A stretch of 64,000 nucleotides of DNA from Archilochus colubris (lineage: Eukaryota > Chordata > Aves > Apodiformes > Trochilidae), in NCBI GenBank assembly GCA_023079485.1, contig CM041083.1:144784052-144848051 (forward strand), written 5' to 3'. Under the pieces are notes generated by a model, which was not told the origin of the DNA, searched no databases, and was given only the letters and a program-made list of their open reading frames with translations. Positions 12,501 through 26,867 of the stretch are shown here, piece by piece. Made by a program: the position numbers and the translations under genes. Numbering within the stretch: the stretch's first letter is position 1; each line of letters begins with the position of its first letter.

Positions 12501-15500
12501 CACCTGTCTCATTCCTTCCATCAGTTGTATCAGCGTCTCTGATAGAAGAGTTTTTAAAAGCATCATTATAAAAAAGCTTTTAGAAAATAATGATACTTTT
12601 TATATTGAGAAAAATTTGCATCAAACATCAAGCTTTCTCTTGAAAACAGATATAGTAGCAGGTCTATCACAAGAACTATGCTCTTACACACTTACGAGCT
12701 TTCAATTTGCTCACAACAGTGACAACAATAAGGGACAATGGATTTAGCACTGCCATCTTTGTCCCTGAAAAAAAGGACACTTCTGCTAACTATCTCCTCT
12801 GTGTTCAGGTTAGCAAATTCTATTGACATAGTTTTCTATTTGGATGGGCTGTTTGCATTAAAAGGGGAAACAACTGTCAAAGAAGTTGTCTTAACAGATA
12901 GACAAAACTAAAAAAAAAGCTTATCGTGGATTAAACTTTGTATCACTTTGTCTGATGTAAAGAGGAGATAATAGGAGACATGGGGATATATGCAATGAAG
13001 AGAAACAATACAGAGTTTCTTAGGGGTTAATCCAGGTCTGCAGCTGAATACAACAGAGTTAATCTGACCAGAAGAGGCTTTAGGCTAAATTCTAGGGGAA
13101 AACTTGTCACTTTATGATCCAGTTGTACTAAATGAAAGGCTCTGTTTACAAAGAAGATTTTGGATCCTGGATCTATTGGGGCAGTTGTTACCTCCATGAT
13201 TTCTTCCTTGTTCAGCACACCAGGGGACTTGTAGTCTGATAAATGATTTTTCAAAGATCTTCATTGTTACCTTCTTTCTTCTTTCTGAAAAAGAACAAGT
13301 GTTACAAAAAACACACTTAAGAAAGCACACAACTTTGACCTAAGGATAAGGAGTCTTTGATGACTTTGCAGTTTGTTTTTCAAATTTTACAGTAAATAAC
13401 ATAAATCATCTTATTTCAACAACTGAAGACAAAGAAAAATGAGAAATTTTCATAAATTGGTAATTATGCTTTTAACCCATTCAGGTTTTATTAATTCTCC
13501 AAATGGAATATGTGGTAAACAAAAGCATTAAATTATAGCATACATTAGATACTGAGGAGACAGATTCTAAAAAAATAGTTAAAGGCTAAAAAAATAAATA
13601 ATTAATATTTCTCACAATCTTGTCATTAGAGACTCTTCTAAAGTACTTTAAGCTCAGCTGTATATGAAGAATCATCAGAATCAACATATGTCTTCCCTGA
13701 TTTAGAATAAGAACAAATTAAGAAATAGAGTTACATGAATTATTTACCATGTTAATAATTAAAATTTTAATATGTTGTAGCTTTTTGATATAATGTTACA
13801 CAGATGGAAATACAAAACTACAGCTGTGACACATTAATTGAGAAAAAGTCTTAAAGATATATTAGTCTAAATAATAATAGACTATTGTATGTAGCATATA
13901 TTTGCATTTTTGCAATCAAATATTAACTAAAATATTATTTTTAAAAATTACTTTCTATCCTGTATATAACTAAAAAAATAAGGAAATTAGATTTCACTGA
14001 CTCATAAAATGTGACTTCTGGAGGCTGAAATCTCTGATTTTGTAAGAAAGATTAAAAAATGTAAAGGACTTCAAAAGAGCAAATGGCTGACTACTGCATC
14101 ACATATACATATCTGAGTAACACATTCTTCACAATTTGGACAGAAGCTGTCACATACATAAACACCTCTATCTTTTGGCATCTCTTTTGAATACACAAGT
14201 GTCAAAGTATATTTGGTAATTACAAGACTCAATTTTGCCTTCTACAACACAAAGCCAGCTTCTTCAAGGAACTGAAAATCTGAGGAAAACATTGTAGAAT
14301 ATTTAGGGCAAAACCAGTATTTAGGTAAGTGTTGAAAAGCAAATCAAAAAAACATTAGGCTTGGTTGGTCTTGCTTCCACACAAGTACTTGGGGTATTTT
14401 TTTCTTATGGGAAATCAGAAACCATATTTCCTTAACAGAGATGTAGTTAACGCCACTCTTCATGGAATTAAACATGTCCCACTCACTGGTGGGAGCATCC
14501 CTAATAAGAAAGAGAAAGGGAAAGAGCCTTCCTTGTGACACTCCTGTACCAATGCTACAGGCAGTCTTCAGCTCATGATTCATGAACTCCTCAGTTCATG
14601 ATTCCTTTTGTTTGGGACAAAACCAGACAATAAAGGGTGAGGACAACATCCTGAACGTGGCTCTGCTCTTTCTCACGGTTAAGGAAATTCCCTTTCTCTA
14701 GAACTGCTGAATAAATTGCTTTCAACTTATCTGTAAGTGAGACACCAGGCATGGACATTAAGGTTGATATAATCTCTAAACACAAAGGTAGTAAACTGAA
14801 CTATATCAAGCACTTTAAATAGCTCAACAGAGCAAAAAGACACAGTCTAGGGCAGATAGCAAAGAAACAAATGCTTGGTATGTCTTGGGTATCCAGCTTC
14901 AGCATTAAGTTCATAGTTCAAGAGCCTTAGTGGGATGAGAGCAGGCTGGAGGGAGTGAGAAGGAACCTATTTCTATCCTGTTGGGAAGATCAGCTGTTAA
15001 AGCCATACAGAAATTAACAAATTCATTCTTTCCTTGCTTTTTAAATAATTTATCCACACAACCTTCCACCAAAAGAAAAGCTGTCATTGCATCTGCACTT
15101 GCAGCACATTTTCAGTCTTGCATGTGACTGAAGTACAAAATTACTTTGTGAAATAGTAAGTGTGCAGAACAATTGCTTCACTGCATTAATTATGTCTGCT
15201 CTCAAATAGTTAATTCTGAACCCTTCTAGGTGCTTACCTTTCCCTGTTTACTTAATGGACACCAACCCAGCCAGATAAGTGAGGTCTGATAATTCAACTA
15301 AGAAGTAAGGGTAAACTTTGTTCTGCCATTAGTCCAACATCTAAATAACTTTGGAAACCCTTATCTTTTTCTCAGCTGTAAGACAAAGAGAACATCAAGG
15401 AAAAATCTGTGGTCATAAGAAGTAAAAGACCATGAGGCATTCAGAATCTGCAGTTTTGAAGGCTGAAGCCCTATTGCAGGTTCACTGCTACTATGTAACC

Positions 15501-16940
15501 ATAATATTTTATCATTTCTGATTATTTCTGACTACTGCATCGTTGGTCTAGATACAGTAGTGGAATGAACTGAAAGAAAAATCATCATCAACAAAAACCC
15601 ACAACCATATGAAATACTGCTGATTTGTTTTCATAAAAGAGACATAGAAGGGATTTTTTTATAACAACCGTTTGGTAATGATGGTTTGTTGGACAATTTG
15701 TTGTATAGTTTCTCTTTTTTTTGCCCTCTTCCTCTTCAAAACCTCATGATGTTGATACCTACTCAGTATCACTTGCAAACACTATTCCTAACAGAACCTG
15801 GACTCTGAGTGGGAAGAATGACCATGGTATGTCCAGAGATGTCGTGGCTTATCTTCCAGGATTGAGTTAGTGGTATCTAGTGGAACAGATCTAGAGAATA
15901 ATGTGAGAGAATTAGGGAGGTGGCAGAAAGAAAAGAGATCTGTATACACCAACACCAGGTCTACGCTACATGGTAATACTTCCATTAAGGGAATGAAGAT
16001 CTTTCACTATTCCCACCTTCCAGTCAGAGAACACACACTGCCACTTTTTGTGGAAGTGACATTTCTTTTGGAAGACTCACACTGTTGCCCAGGGAAGGAC
16101 AGTGTGCTGGGACAGCAGGGGAGCACTGGGCTAGGTGATGGTGGTGGCCATGAATTTTTTGCTTGTCAGACTGGGAAAGAATTGAGAAAGAATTCACTTG
16201 ATGATCTTAAGGAATATGTCTTTCAACAACCTTTGGTCTTGGTGGCCAGGTGATATTTAGGAAGACCATCCACTTACTTGGCAATTCAGGAGGCTTTGTT
16301 CCAGCCATCTGAACACATGTTTAGGAAAATAATCCAGACATGAAAAAGACAGTTTCTATAGTAAGCATAGGCTTCTGTAGTGACAAAACGAATGCTAGGA
16401 CAGAGAAGTTCATAGATCAATTCACAAAGCTTTCTAAAATACCTTGGAGGTCAGTGATCAAGCTACCTGGAGCCAGCCTAACCCCAGTCATATCTACAGA
16501 AGGCAGGGGTGAACTTAAATACCAGATTTCTTTCAGCTAATTATCCAGGAGTGAACTTGAATCTGAGCTAACGTAAGCAAAGTCATATCTCATATCTCTT
16601 TAAATCCTAATTGTCTACAGTAGCAGGTGACATACTGTCTGTTCAACTGCTTCATCACCTAACAGTATCTGCTCCAAAAAGGTGGTCTGTCAAGAATGCC
16701 CCACCAGAAAGGATGCTGACTGAGCATACCATGTTATTTAAAGGGGTAAACGACATCTGATACATGTCTCAGTATTTCATGGAGGACCTTTGGCTTGATT
16801 TCTCCATGCTTCATATTTTGGTAAAGGAATTTATAGATGTTCATAAAAGAAGAGGTAGATTGCAAACAATGAAAATTGTTAAGTTCTGCATTCACCTTAC
16901 TGTCATGTAAAGAGTCTTCTGGAATTTGAAGGAGAACAAA
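9530..16940. other. Intergenic DNA, no gene recognised
   Basis: AT-rich sequence with short incompatible open frames, the longest at 15870-16253 plus (127 codons) without a recognisable domain. A small AT palindrome occurs near 11592-11612. I see no repeat family, RNA gene or promoter that I can name here. Confidence 0.55.
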
Positions 16941-16946
16941 ATCATC

Positions 16947-16966
16947 CTCCCTCCTCCCCCCCCCCC
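16947..16966. repeat. C-rich run with G-quadruplex potential on the minus strand
   Basis: A CC/CCC/CC series separated by single T residues ends in eleven consecutive C (16956-16966). On the minus strand this gives several runs of G with one-base loops, the usual layout for a G-quadruplex. It lies in non-coding DNA with no gene attached. Confidence 0.6.
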
Positions 16967-16969
16967 GAG

Positions 16970-18970
16970 GTCTGAAAGATCCCAAGGTAATCTCTGATGT
17001 TACTACGAGTAAGAAATACATTTTGCTTAGTGCTTCTGGGAACCTTGGTAGGAACTAAACAAAAAAAGAAAAATGCTTTTCTACCTCCTACTATAAAGGG
17101 AGCTGCTTATCTGTCACATTCTAACAGTCTCCAGTATCTCTAAAAAGACTTTGTTAAAAAGGGTTTTTATGGCTGGGATGTAAGACTGTTACACAAAAGA
17201 TACAAAAGGCATGCTTCTCCTTTCCCTGCTAACTCTACTGAATAGCAAAGAAATTACCCCAATTCGCATCAGTTTACAAGAAGGTAGAGTCAGAAAAAGA
17301 ATTCTGATCTAACCAGGATTCAGCAAGAAGGAAAAAAACACACAGAGAGAAAACACACAGGCAAGTTTGCCAGTATAGACCGAAGTGTTGCATATCTCAA
17401 AACACATATAATTTCCATTTGGAGGCTTTTTGAGTTCTGCAGGATTTTTTAGCATGGATGAGCGAGCAAACAGAAAGCCTTGATGGGCAGATAAGGGTTG
17501 AAATGGAAAAGGAGAGTAATGTTAAGATGAGTTAAAAGCTCTTTTTGACCCTATCCTTAACACCATCTCCCCAAATGCTTCCCCTGTGAACTTTTTGTGT
17601 TGTATTCAGTTTGCTGAAATAGGGGATAGAGAGGCCAAGCCAAGGATCTATCCCGCTTCATTGAGTAAAGCTAGCCTACCAGAGAAGGTGATGGGTTAGA
17701 AGTTAATACAAATGACAGTTCTAAGACAAAGTTAGCCAGTGCCTTCCTGTGGAGCTCAGTGCCAAGAAGGGGACCCCCTGCCGATCCCACTTCTTTACAT
17801 TTCCTTTTGCTCTCCTTCCCCTTATCTTCAGGTCCTGTCGTGCCAGGCCAGGGGATCCTTATTAAAATACAATGTACTGTCACTAATAGAAGTGAGCAAA
17901 GCCTCATTAGCACAAGGGTTAGAAGAGGACTAGCTCTAATTACAGCTCACTTAGAAGAGACAATCAAATGAATAGACAAACCTTTCAAGAAAGAAGTCTT
18001 TTTTTTTTTTCCTTACATTAGGCCAAGAGTGGATTTCTTTTATATACTCCTTTAAAGAGAATGAAATCCATCTATCTGTAGTTTTCAACCACAGAAATTC
18101 TTTCATCAAATGGTTTCCTCCATTAAAGTCAGCTGGGTGGGTGGCTAAGGGGCTGCTTGTGGGATTCGTGCCTGTGTTGGCCAGCAAAGGCACCCTCTGC
18201 AACACTTACTGCCTCTCATCAAAGATCCAGCTGGGGAGGGGGAGGTTGTTCATTCAGATCCATCACACAGGAGCTCTTCTGTCCCTGAGCACACAATTGG
18301 TAATCAAATGGTCCATTGCAATGTTTGGAGTGCAGTTGTCACAAAGCAGGCAGATTACTGCTTCTCCTCTGGGCCGGCATACCAGGAGAATCTTGTAGGA
18401 ATGTAATGAGTACTGGGAGTGAAAAATCTCCCTTATTGTAATTTTTACATCTTTGGTTTCACCTTCTCCAGACCATAAAAGCCTGGAGTGAAAAGCATAG
18501 GCATTAAGTGCCTAGGAATGAAAAGGTTTTTGAGGTAAGATAATTTTCCCATTGTTTTGCAAAAAATTCCTCAGATTTTGCAAAGTTCTACAGAATTTTT
18601 CTATTTTACTACAATTTTAGTCCAGTTCTCATAAATTCTTTTTTAATAATAAAATCCCCCTAATAGTGGGTCTCAGGTAACCTGGTTCTATCCGAATTCC
18701 TGACAAAAGACATAACAATTCTGCCAGTTTCTGCTTTTTAGAATTTTCCATGTGCTTGCAAGATCTTCCATCCCCTCAACAACTGACAGAAGATATATTT
18801 GGAAAATATTTTTGGGTGCAGAGTTTGCATGTGCTCATGTCATCTACCAATCTTATTTAAGGCCTATAATTGAAGAAATTTGCAAGAGCATGCAGGTTTT
18901 ATGCCATGCCATCAGTAGGTGAGTTTATGGGAGCAGATGTTTCAAATTTACTATTTCACAGTCTATATTA
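16970..18970. other. Intergenic DNA, possible conserved element around 17850-18400
   Basis: No gene recognised. The stretch near 17860-17960 has several homeodomain-like TAAT/ATTA cores, and 18120-18400 is less AT-rich than its flanks, with a short open frame (18141-18398 plus) of no known family. This composition is compatible with a regulatory element but does not demonstrate one. Confidence 0.3.
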
Positions 18971-18974
18971 TTTG

Positions 18975-19062
18975 GAAGTTTCTGGATCAAACCAGTGGTC
19001 CATCTAACCTACCTCTTTGCCTCTGACAATGCACTTTACTCGTCATAAATGTGATATGCAAG
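18975..19062 (-). mobile_element. Ancient CR1 LINE relic, minus strand
   Basis: The phrase around 'ggatcaaaccagtggtcc' followed by 'atctaacct...cctctgac' matches, from memory, a diagnostic stretch of old sauropsid CR1 elements as read on the strand opposite to the CR1 ORF. The match decays after about 19062. It is strongly diverged compared with the CR1 copy at 34978-35180, so it is an older insertion. No ORF2 motif survives. Confidence 0.55.
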
Positions 19063-22000
19063 GGGGGCTTTTTCTAAGTCTTATCCATTACTGGTCTGTT
19101 GCTTTTTGCTCTGCTATCACATCCTCTGTGCACGGGGTTCAACTACCCTTTCATCTAATTTAGGAAGCCTACAGGCTGGTCTTCCTAAGTGCAGCTAAGA
19201 AAAAGCATTGCAGCAAAGAGGGTGAAAGCACAACAGACACAGCCCCCTTTCACTGATTTATAAACTGCTTGCTCTTTGAAGGGAAAATGCCTGTTTTCCT
19301 TTTGCAGCCCTTCTTTGACATATAAAGAGGAATCTCCTCTGTGTTGCCACCTTTCTGCTCCACCACTGTACCACTCCTAGTCACTGATTTTGCTGTTAAA
19401 ATACAGCAGGTTTTTGGCTTTTTTTATCCAAAATGAAAAGTTATGAGACTTTCTTCCCAAAAGAAACAATCACTGAAGGAGATTCAAATATTCTGAGTGT
19501 CCATTATCTAAAACTACACCATTATTACACGCTTTTATGGAAAAGAGCACACATACTTTTTAATGAAAATGTGATAAATATTAATTGGTGGTAGAATATT
19601 TTGTGGGTAATACTACTGCTTTCCTTTAAAAAGTTGTATTTTGGACTAATCTGATCTTTAGGGTGCTCAGTGGCTCTCAATGTCAGTGAGTACAATACAT
19701 CTAAAATGTTTAGAGGATCTGAAGAGAAACACATAAAACTGATTACTTACACTTATCAAGAAACATCCTACTAATAAATAGCATTTTCTATATGAGGAAA
19801 TTATTGCACTAGGATTTTCATAAAGTAGTCTAACACTATTTCTAAATAATATAGATGACAGCCATGAAAGCAGTTTGTAACCATTGAAGGCAATGTGCAA
19901 TTTATCTTTGTGTAAACTGAAGTCACCAGCACATTCAAGATCCAGATCCATTTATTAATCTGGCAGAATAATTCCTTGCAGTGTCATCTCCAACACTCCC
20001 TGAAATCTAGCTATCAATCAATTATTTATGAGAAATTGTGACCCTTTTTTCAGTAGGAAAATTTAGATATTTAGCATAATATAGTCATAACTTGCAGGGG
20101 TTTTCCCCTTTTCATTTTGTGCCTTCCTACTTAATTCTTTCTTTCTTTCTGTTAAGGCTTAACAAAAAAAAAAAAATCAAACTAAATCCATGGAATTTAA
20201 ATGTAATGCAGCAAATACTGGATGAACATAAAAGCATGGATGACTGCATCAGCTGGAAGTGTTAAGTGGTAAAATGTTCATACTTTAAGAAGTCAAACTT
20301 AAATTATTAGTTATTTTAATTATAGTGAATTCTGCTGTATTGTATACCAACTGAATCAAAGAAATCATGTCTAAAAAATAAATTCTGAAGACATCTGGTC
20401 TTGAGAAAAGACAGAGATCAGAAAAAGATTCATTCTTCAGTAATGAGAACCTCCTCTAAGTGCTTATCAATATGAGAGTTAATTTGCACAACACATTAGC
20501 TATGAAAAGTCAGAATATTATTAATACAAAGGGCTTTGTCTTTAAACAATAGTCCATTAAATATTGTTCTGTGGAAAACTCAGTTTTACAGTGTTGTACA
20601 GGTTTTTTCAGGAGACCTTCTCACCAGGTGTATATTAGCCTCATAATGTTGATATGAGAAAATCTAAGACAGTTTTTGCTGCTTTAAAAAGGAAATTGAT
20701 CCATGCATCTAACTGAAAAAGTTGATATTTTTTGTTACAATGTGCACTTAAAAGATGTTAACTACTCCATATAGTATTTTTAAATCTTTGTGGTTTTCCC
20801 CCTGTATTTTCCCCAAGTCCCCCTGACACATTTGCTGCCATCAAGAGTAAAGTTCTGGAGAAGAATGTTAGCAATTCTGAATTAATATCACTCTGTAATG
20901 ATCTTTAAAACACAGAGGTTTCTTAACCTCCTTGAATTCCACTGGGACTCAATAAGATTTTGGAAACTTTCAACGTTCCGCTACCAAAACTCAGCACTGT
21001 AGAACATGAACTGAAACGTAGAACCTTTGTCTCTGCTACTGCCACTGGATTTGCAGGTGTAACAAGTACAAAGCAAAAAGCAAAACAAAATACCCCTTTT
21101 ATGTTTATAAGAATCTTCCAAAACCTCAGGAAGGTTATAATGCTCCCATAGCTTAGTGTTTTTCTCTACATTGCTCTCAAAATACATAATTGCAGGAATA
21201 AGCTGACCTTATCTTGCAAGAAAACTTTAAAAATGGGAGTGAAAAAAAAAAATCAGACCTCTTTGTCGGCCAGTGTAAAATATCAAGTCTGAGCAGCAGG
21301 AATTATGGCACAGGAAGAAAGCCAGCAGTTCATAGTCTAAAAATATCTTTCCTCTTCCACTTTGCTGTGGTCCTATTATAGCTTAAACAACACCCACTGT
21401 ATTTTTTTCTCTATAACCTTTAGCTTAATAGCTGTCTGTAAAGACTTCATTTAAATGCAAATACATTCTTTACAGTAAAAGACATGACCCTGTACTCTAT
21501 TACACACTGTAAATCCAGAAGAAAATTATCAAAATCTATGAAATTATGACCATAGAAAGGTACAATAAAAAAAATGAAAAACTCATTCTAGTGTATTAGT
21601 AACTTGAGTAATATTGGAATGGATTACCATTTGCACTCTTAATATAAGGACATGCACAAAAAACAAAGGTGTTTTTATTTTTCATTTATGTCTTAGAAGT
21701 TGTGTCTAGTCACTGCAATTTCCTTGCAAAGGAAATTTTATTTTTATCTGGTTTTATTCGTCACCAGAGATATATGGCAAAGACTGCAAATTTTATACAA
21801 CACCTCACTTTTTCAGGGCATCTAGTATAACTGATAAAATTGATATCTCCTTTACCTATCAAAGTATAAGAATTTGCTTTTCCATGCAAACCTGTAACAA
21901 GCTTGCCGACTACCTTGCATTCAGAAATATATTAAATCATAAACAAAGTAAGCATGAAAATATTCATATGTGTATCCACAGCTGGCTGCAACTACTAGGT

Positions 22001-22786
22001 ACATTTGAAGGGGATGTATTTCAGGGATGCAGGAGAATCCTGGCCTTCCTTTCCCAGCTTTCAGCAGCCTGTAGTGTTTGCTGGCAGGAAGTAAAAATGT
22101 AAATCCCCCTTTCATGCCAGAAGTAGAGGTGGAACAGTGCAAAGGTTGTAATTTGTTGTGCTACACTCACTGCTCTCCAGTTACATTAAATCCTACTCAG
22201 CTGTCATTAACTGTTTGTCCAGAGCTAGCTCACACTGAGAAAGAAGGCAGGATAAGTGAAAGCACAAGAGGAATTACAATTTCAACTGGGTATAAAAAAA
22301 GATAACTCAAACTACTGTATTTCAGCAGTGCTAGTGTGAAAAAACATTCTTGTTATTATAATAGTTTTCTGGCAATTCCAAATAAATTGAACACATAATT
22401 TGGGTTTCTCAAGCTTTTAATGCAGAAAAAGGGATTATGCTATAAATATTCCATCAAGTTACTTTCAAAATTGGGTGAAAAAACATGGTACCTGTGTACA
22501 GAGATATGGAATAAACAATTTTTCAGGTTTTGTAACTCAACCAGGATAGCTGAAAGAACACTGGGCCCAATCTGGAGAATTACTGTGGTCCCTCAGATGC
22601 CATAAATTTGCTGTGAGCCTTTCCTCCCTCCTTTCCCACAAATTTCACATGGCGTTGGAGTGCTGCTCAGGTTGAATACTTGAGCAGCCTCCACAGAGCT
22701 ACATGGCCTGAGCACAGCTGCTGCTTCCCCAAAGCTGCTTATTTGCTTGCAGAGACAAATATGATGGCTGGGATACAGGTGCCCTG

Positions 22787-22800
22787 CCCCATGCATGGGG
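22787..22800. repeat. Perfect 14-base palindrome
   Basis: ccccatgcatgggg is its own reverse complement. It lies in a locally GC-richer patch (22610-22830). There is no adjoining gene, and the length is near what chance could give in 64 kb. Confidence 0.6.
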
Positions 22801-24503
22801 AGCCTCATAAAACCAGTCTTCCCACCTGGTGCCACATTTACTTTTTTCCATGGAAAGTATTGTTGTACAAAGACTTATGACACCTATGGGGAAAGGGAAT
22901 TTAAAAGAGAAAGGTTCTCTTTTTCTTGCTTTTGAGTTTGGTTTTCTTTTTTTTATAACCCTAGGTAAATCTTTGTCTTTATTGGGTGGCTGGGCGGAAA
23001 GACTTTATCAAAATAAACTAGACTTGGAGTTCTACCTGGCCACTAAAGAAACTCAGTCATTATCTTTAACCTTATCAATATCCTGAATGTCAGCTGAACA
23101 AGGCAGCTAGAAAATTTCAGTAAACAGAACAGGGAACAACAGGGAGGATGTGGTAATCTAAATCAGAAATCAATCATCCAAGAAGCTCTTTCAAATGGAA
23201 AAGGAAAAAAAAAAAAAGAAGCAATCAACTGCCAGCCACTCTCCCCCCACCAAAAAAAAAAAGGTTTTTTTTTCTCTGTGTCTCTTTCATGTGCACCACA
23301 GTGTTTCTGCAAACAAAAATAATAAGGGCTCTTAGGTCCTTCAAACAAAGTGAAACATAATCCCTTCACGGAGAGTGCATCAATAAATGAATGGAGTTCC
23401 TCGGTCGGTTTGGAAGAGCAGTATCAGCAATGCTTGGGGATCTTAATAATACTCTTATTAAGAACCAGAGCGGTTGAGTTGATTTGTTTTTCCTGAAACA
23501 CCTGAAGCAACAAAAGCCCAATGAGAGCACATGGAATGGTTTTTCTTAGGTCAGACTTTCAAAATCATTTTCCTTCCTTAGCAGCGTCCTGTCAGTCAAA
23601 CTCCACAGGAGAGGAAAGGGTCTCCTTGCCAATGCATTTTCTAAGAGGAAAGAAATGGAGCTGCATGTTACAGGGAAATTAACATGCTATTGAGAGCAAC
23701 CTCCAAGAAAAAAAAGCTGATTTATTAGTTTCTGAAATTACCTTTTTATGATGGGAATTTCATTTTCTTAGCAAAGCCACAACCTGTACTTTAGTGGGTG
23801 TAAAATCCAGATGCTTGTTTTTTGTATTTTTTAAATCTTTCTTCCTTATCTAGATGTACAGATTTTTAAGGCAGGAACATTATATAACCAATTGTTTTGA
23901 GCTGTTCTCACACAACTGGCACTTGCTTGAGCTGACAGACATTACCACAACACAAAAAAACTCAGACCAGACTTCTAGCTGGCTAAAATATCACAGCTTC
24001 TTTCAAAAAAAAAAAAAATCAGTCCTCAACTATATTTACCAGATCAGCAGCAGGACCCTGATTTTCAAAATGCTAAAAATTATGGTTTTATCAATAATTT
24101 CTTTTTCAGTATTTTAGTATAGGTATATTACACTACAAGTTTGTACCTATTCCCAGATTCCCCTCCTTCACAAACAGTTTTTCAGACTGAAAGTCCAAGT
24201 CCAGTCTTTTACTACAAAACAAAGTAAGTTTCACACACCAAATAAACTGGGGAAAAATTATTGCTTGGCACCAAATCCTGAAAAAAATCTTGGAAAAATC
24301 TTGGAAATTGGCCTTAACTTACAGGTAAAAACCATATGGAAACCTTAATTTCTACAAGCTCAAAGGGAATACTTTAGCCCCAAGCTGTTAAAGCCCCAGA
24401 CAATATTCCCTCACTCTTCTTTCAGTGATTCTAGTGCACAGAATATTAGTGATGCAAATTTAAGATTGATTTAATGTTGATTAATGCTCCTAGTAAGTAA
24501 TTT

Positions 24504-24582
24504 GGTGCAACAAAAACTGATCAGTACATTGAAACCCATGCTCAGGATCACACCAGTGCAATAAAAACAGATCAGTAGATTG
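24504..24582. repeat. Imperfect short direct repeat pair
   Basis: A unit of about 28 bases (gtgcaacaaaaactgatcag and following bases, 24504-24531) recurs with four or five changes at 24555-24582 (gtgcaataaaaacagatcag and following). The spacing is about 51 bases from start to start. This is best explained as an old local duplication. Confidence 0.6.
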
Positions 24583-26821
24583 GCTTCTCCATCTATTTGT
24601 GGAATTTTTTCCAAATTAGCCTAGTCCCCTGGACTTGATATCCCTGTGACAGATATAATTTGAAGATGTTCAGCAAAGCAGTCACTGGTCTAAAATTTAT
24701 GTACCCTTTGGGATTTGGACAACAAAGGTGGAGAGCCCAGACTGTTTGCTCAGGTTCAGATGTGGACCACAATCAAATTCCTTGTCTTTCCCCACACTGC
24801 AAAAGCAACCACTGTATCTCAGCATCTGGAAATTGTGAGCTATTTGTAAAGATACAAATTGTTTAGTTGGTCACAAGTGTAAGTTCTCTGCATTGAGCAG
24901 TACACTCAAGTTTCTTCTTCCTTCAACAGCTTTGCATTCTCTGCATCTTCAGTGCTCCTAGTGATTTCTCATCTCACTATTTCACCAGATTAGAGTAATG
25001 CAAAGGCTCCAATTCAAGGAGCTGCACTTCTGAATGATTAAAATTATCTGCAATTTGGGTAGTGTATTATATAAAACTGTAGTACATAACTACCTGTTTC
25101 TCAGTAAATTATTCTCCAAGAAATTAATTCCCAAACCTTTTATTTTGTGAAAGCAAACAACATTTTTCTGTAGATATGCATCTAACTGTAGATACACAGG
25201 TAACTCAAGATAATGCTCTGTCTATGGTCAGTTTAAACATCTACATTGTAAAGTGCTTACACAAATAACCATTTGTCATTAGTGTTTCAATGCTGATAAA
25301 CAGGACATTATTAAAATCTGGTTGCTGTTTAGTCATCATCACAACAGCATGCATCACCTTCTCCAAGACTGAAGCTGAGAATGAATAAGGAGAGCAATAA
25401 AACTGGGATGATGTTCTGTTCTTTGGAGTAGGTATTTTATGAGTTGCAATTTGTGAGATCAAAGGGAAGCCAGAACCAGGTTCTGTTGGTTTTTTTTAAT
25501 TTTTGTTTCTGCCATTTCAGAGGAATAAAAAAAAAAGAGGGATTGGATTTGATTAAAAATATAGAACACAGATTATTTTAGCAGGTAAACTTTGTATATT
25601 ATCCCAACACAAAACTGTCTTTTCCATTAAAAAAATTATAAAGCAGTCCTAAAATTTTCTATTAGAATGAAAAAACGTATCGTAGTTCTTATTAATGATC
25701 ATTGACATACCAAAGTATTATACATCATATCCAGTTTTTGTTATATCTGAGAAATCTCACTTAAAATCATGAAATGACATGGATCTCATTAAACTCAGAA
25801 TTAATTTTGTATGTAATATAACCTAGTCCTGGATCTTTTGGTCCTTAGTTGTTCACTGCTACTTGCAAAACTGAAAAAGGGTAAAAATATTTGAATCTGA
25901 AAAGGTGGGAGTCATGAGCATGGTAATTTTTTTCCATGAACTGTTTGAAGAGAAATTATTTAAGATGACTATTCCATATTTTCAGAGAATACTTGACAAT
26001 CCATAAGCCTGTAGTAGCCCTACTGCTAAAAGAGTTGTACACTTATTAATGCATGTCCTACTTTCTTAACCCTATAATTTTGAGCTTAACAGTTGTATAT
26101 TACAAATTTAACAAGTGAAAAAGTCTGCACCACCATTACTGTAACTCTATGAGAACATTTTTTTTACCTTGATAAATATACCTTATTTCCGAAGCCATCT
26201 GTGTCAGCAGTTCTGCAGACCTCCTATAATTACCATGTTCATACTTTTCAAGTCCAGAGATGTAGTGTTTGATTGAGGCATTCCTTCAGTTTGCCCATCA
26301 TTTATGGTTTAATCACATTGCTACCTCATTATGCAGTACATGCACAATGGACCATAATGTAAAATTAAAAGGCAAGACAAGAACTGCTAATCCAGTAGTA
26401 AAATTTGTTCTTCTTTGCATTCACCACCAATGGCCATATGGACACACAAAAGCCTGGAGCAAAAATGATCAACTGCTATTGAAGATCTAACATTGATTGC
26501 TAGCAATAAAAATGCTCCCTGGACAGGCAGCAATAATAAAACCAGGCCACCATTCAGGGTCTAACTATTGCTTTTAAAGGTAATTGCAGCATCTGCTTCT
26601 TGAAGTAGTTTAAAACCAATGTAAAGATCTTGCTTCTGTCCCACTGAATGGAAAGCATCCCTGAGTAAAGAGTGAAAGGGTTTAGAACACAGCTATACTG
26701 GAGTGCACTAGCAGGTCAGAAGTGAAGGCAGAAACAGCTGCTTTTTCAATAGACTCATCAGAGCTTCTCCATGCTCACTGCACTTGCCCACAAGACTCCA
26801 GCACAGACTATTGTGTTGTGA

Positions 26822-26867
26822 GGGGGTTTTTTTTGGTTGGGTTTTTTTGGGTTTTTTTTGCTGTGGG
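26822..26867 (+). repeat. G/T-rich tract with spaced G runs
   Basis: Five G, then alternating T runs of seven or eight and G runs of two or three. It has four or more G runs but long T loops, so a quadruplex is possible though weak. The open frame across it (26722-26925 plus) is composition-driven. Confidence 0.6.

Noticed and set aside
15870..16253. 127-codon plus-strand frame
   Set aside because: No domain, no splice context, no family resemblance. Treated as chance.
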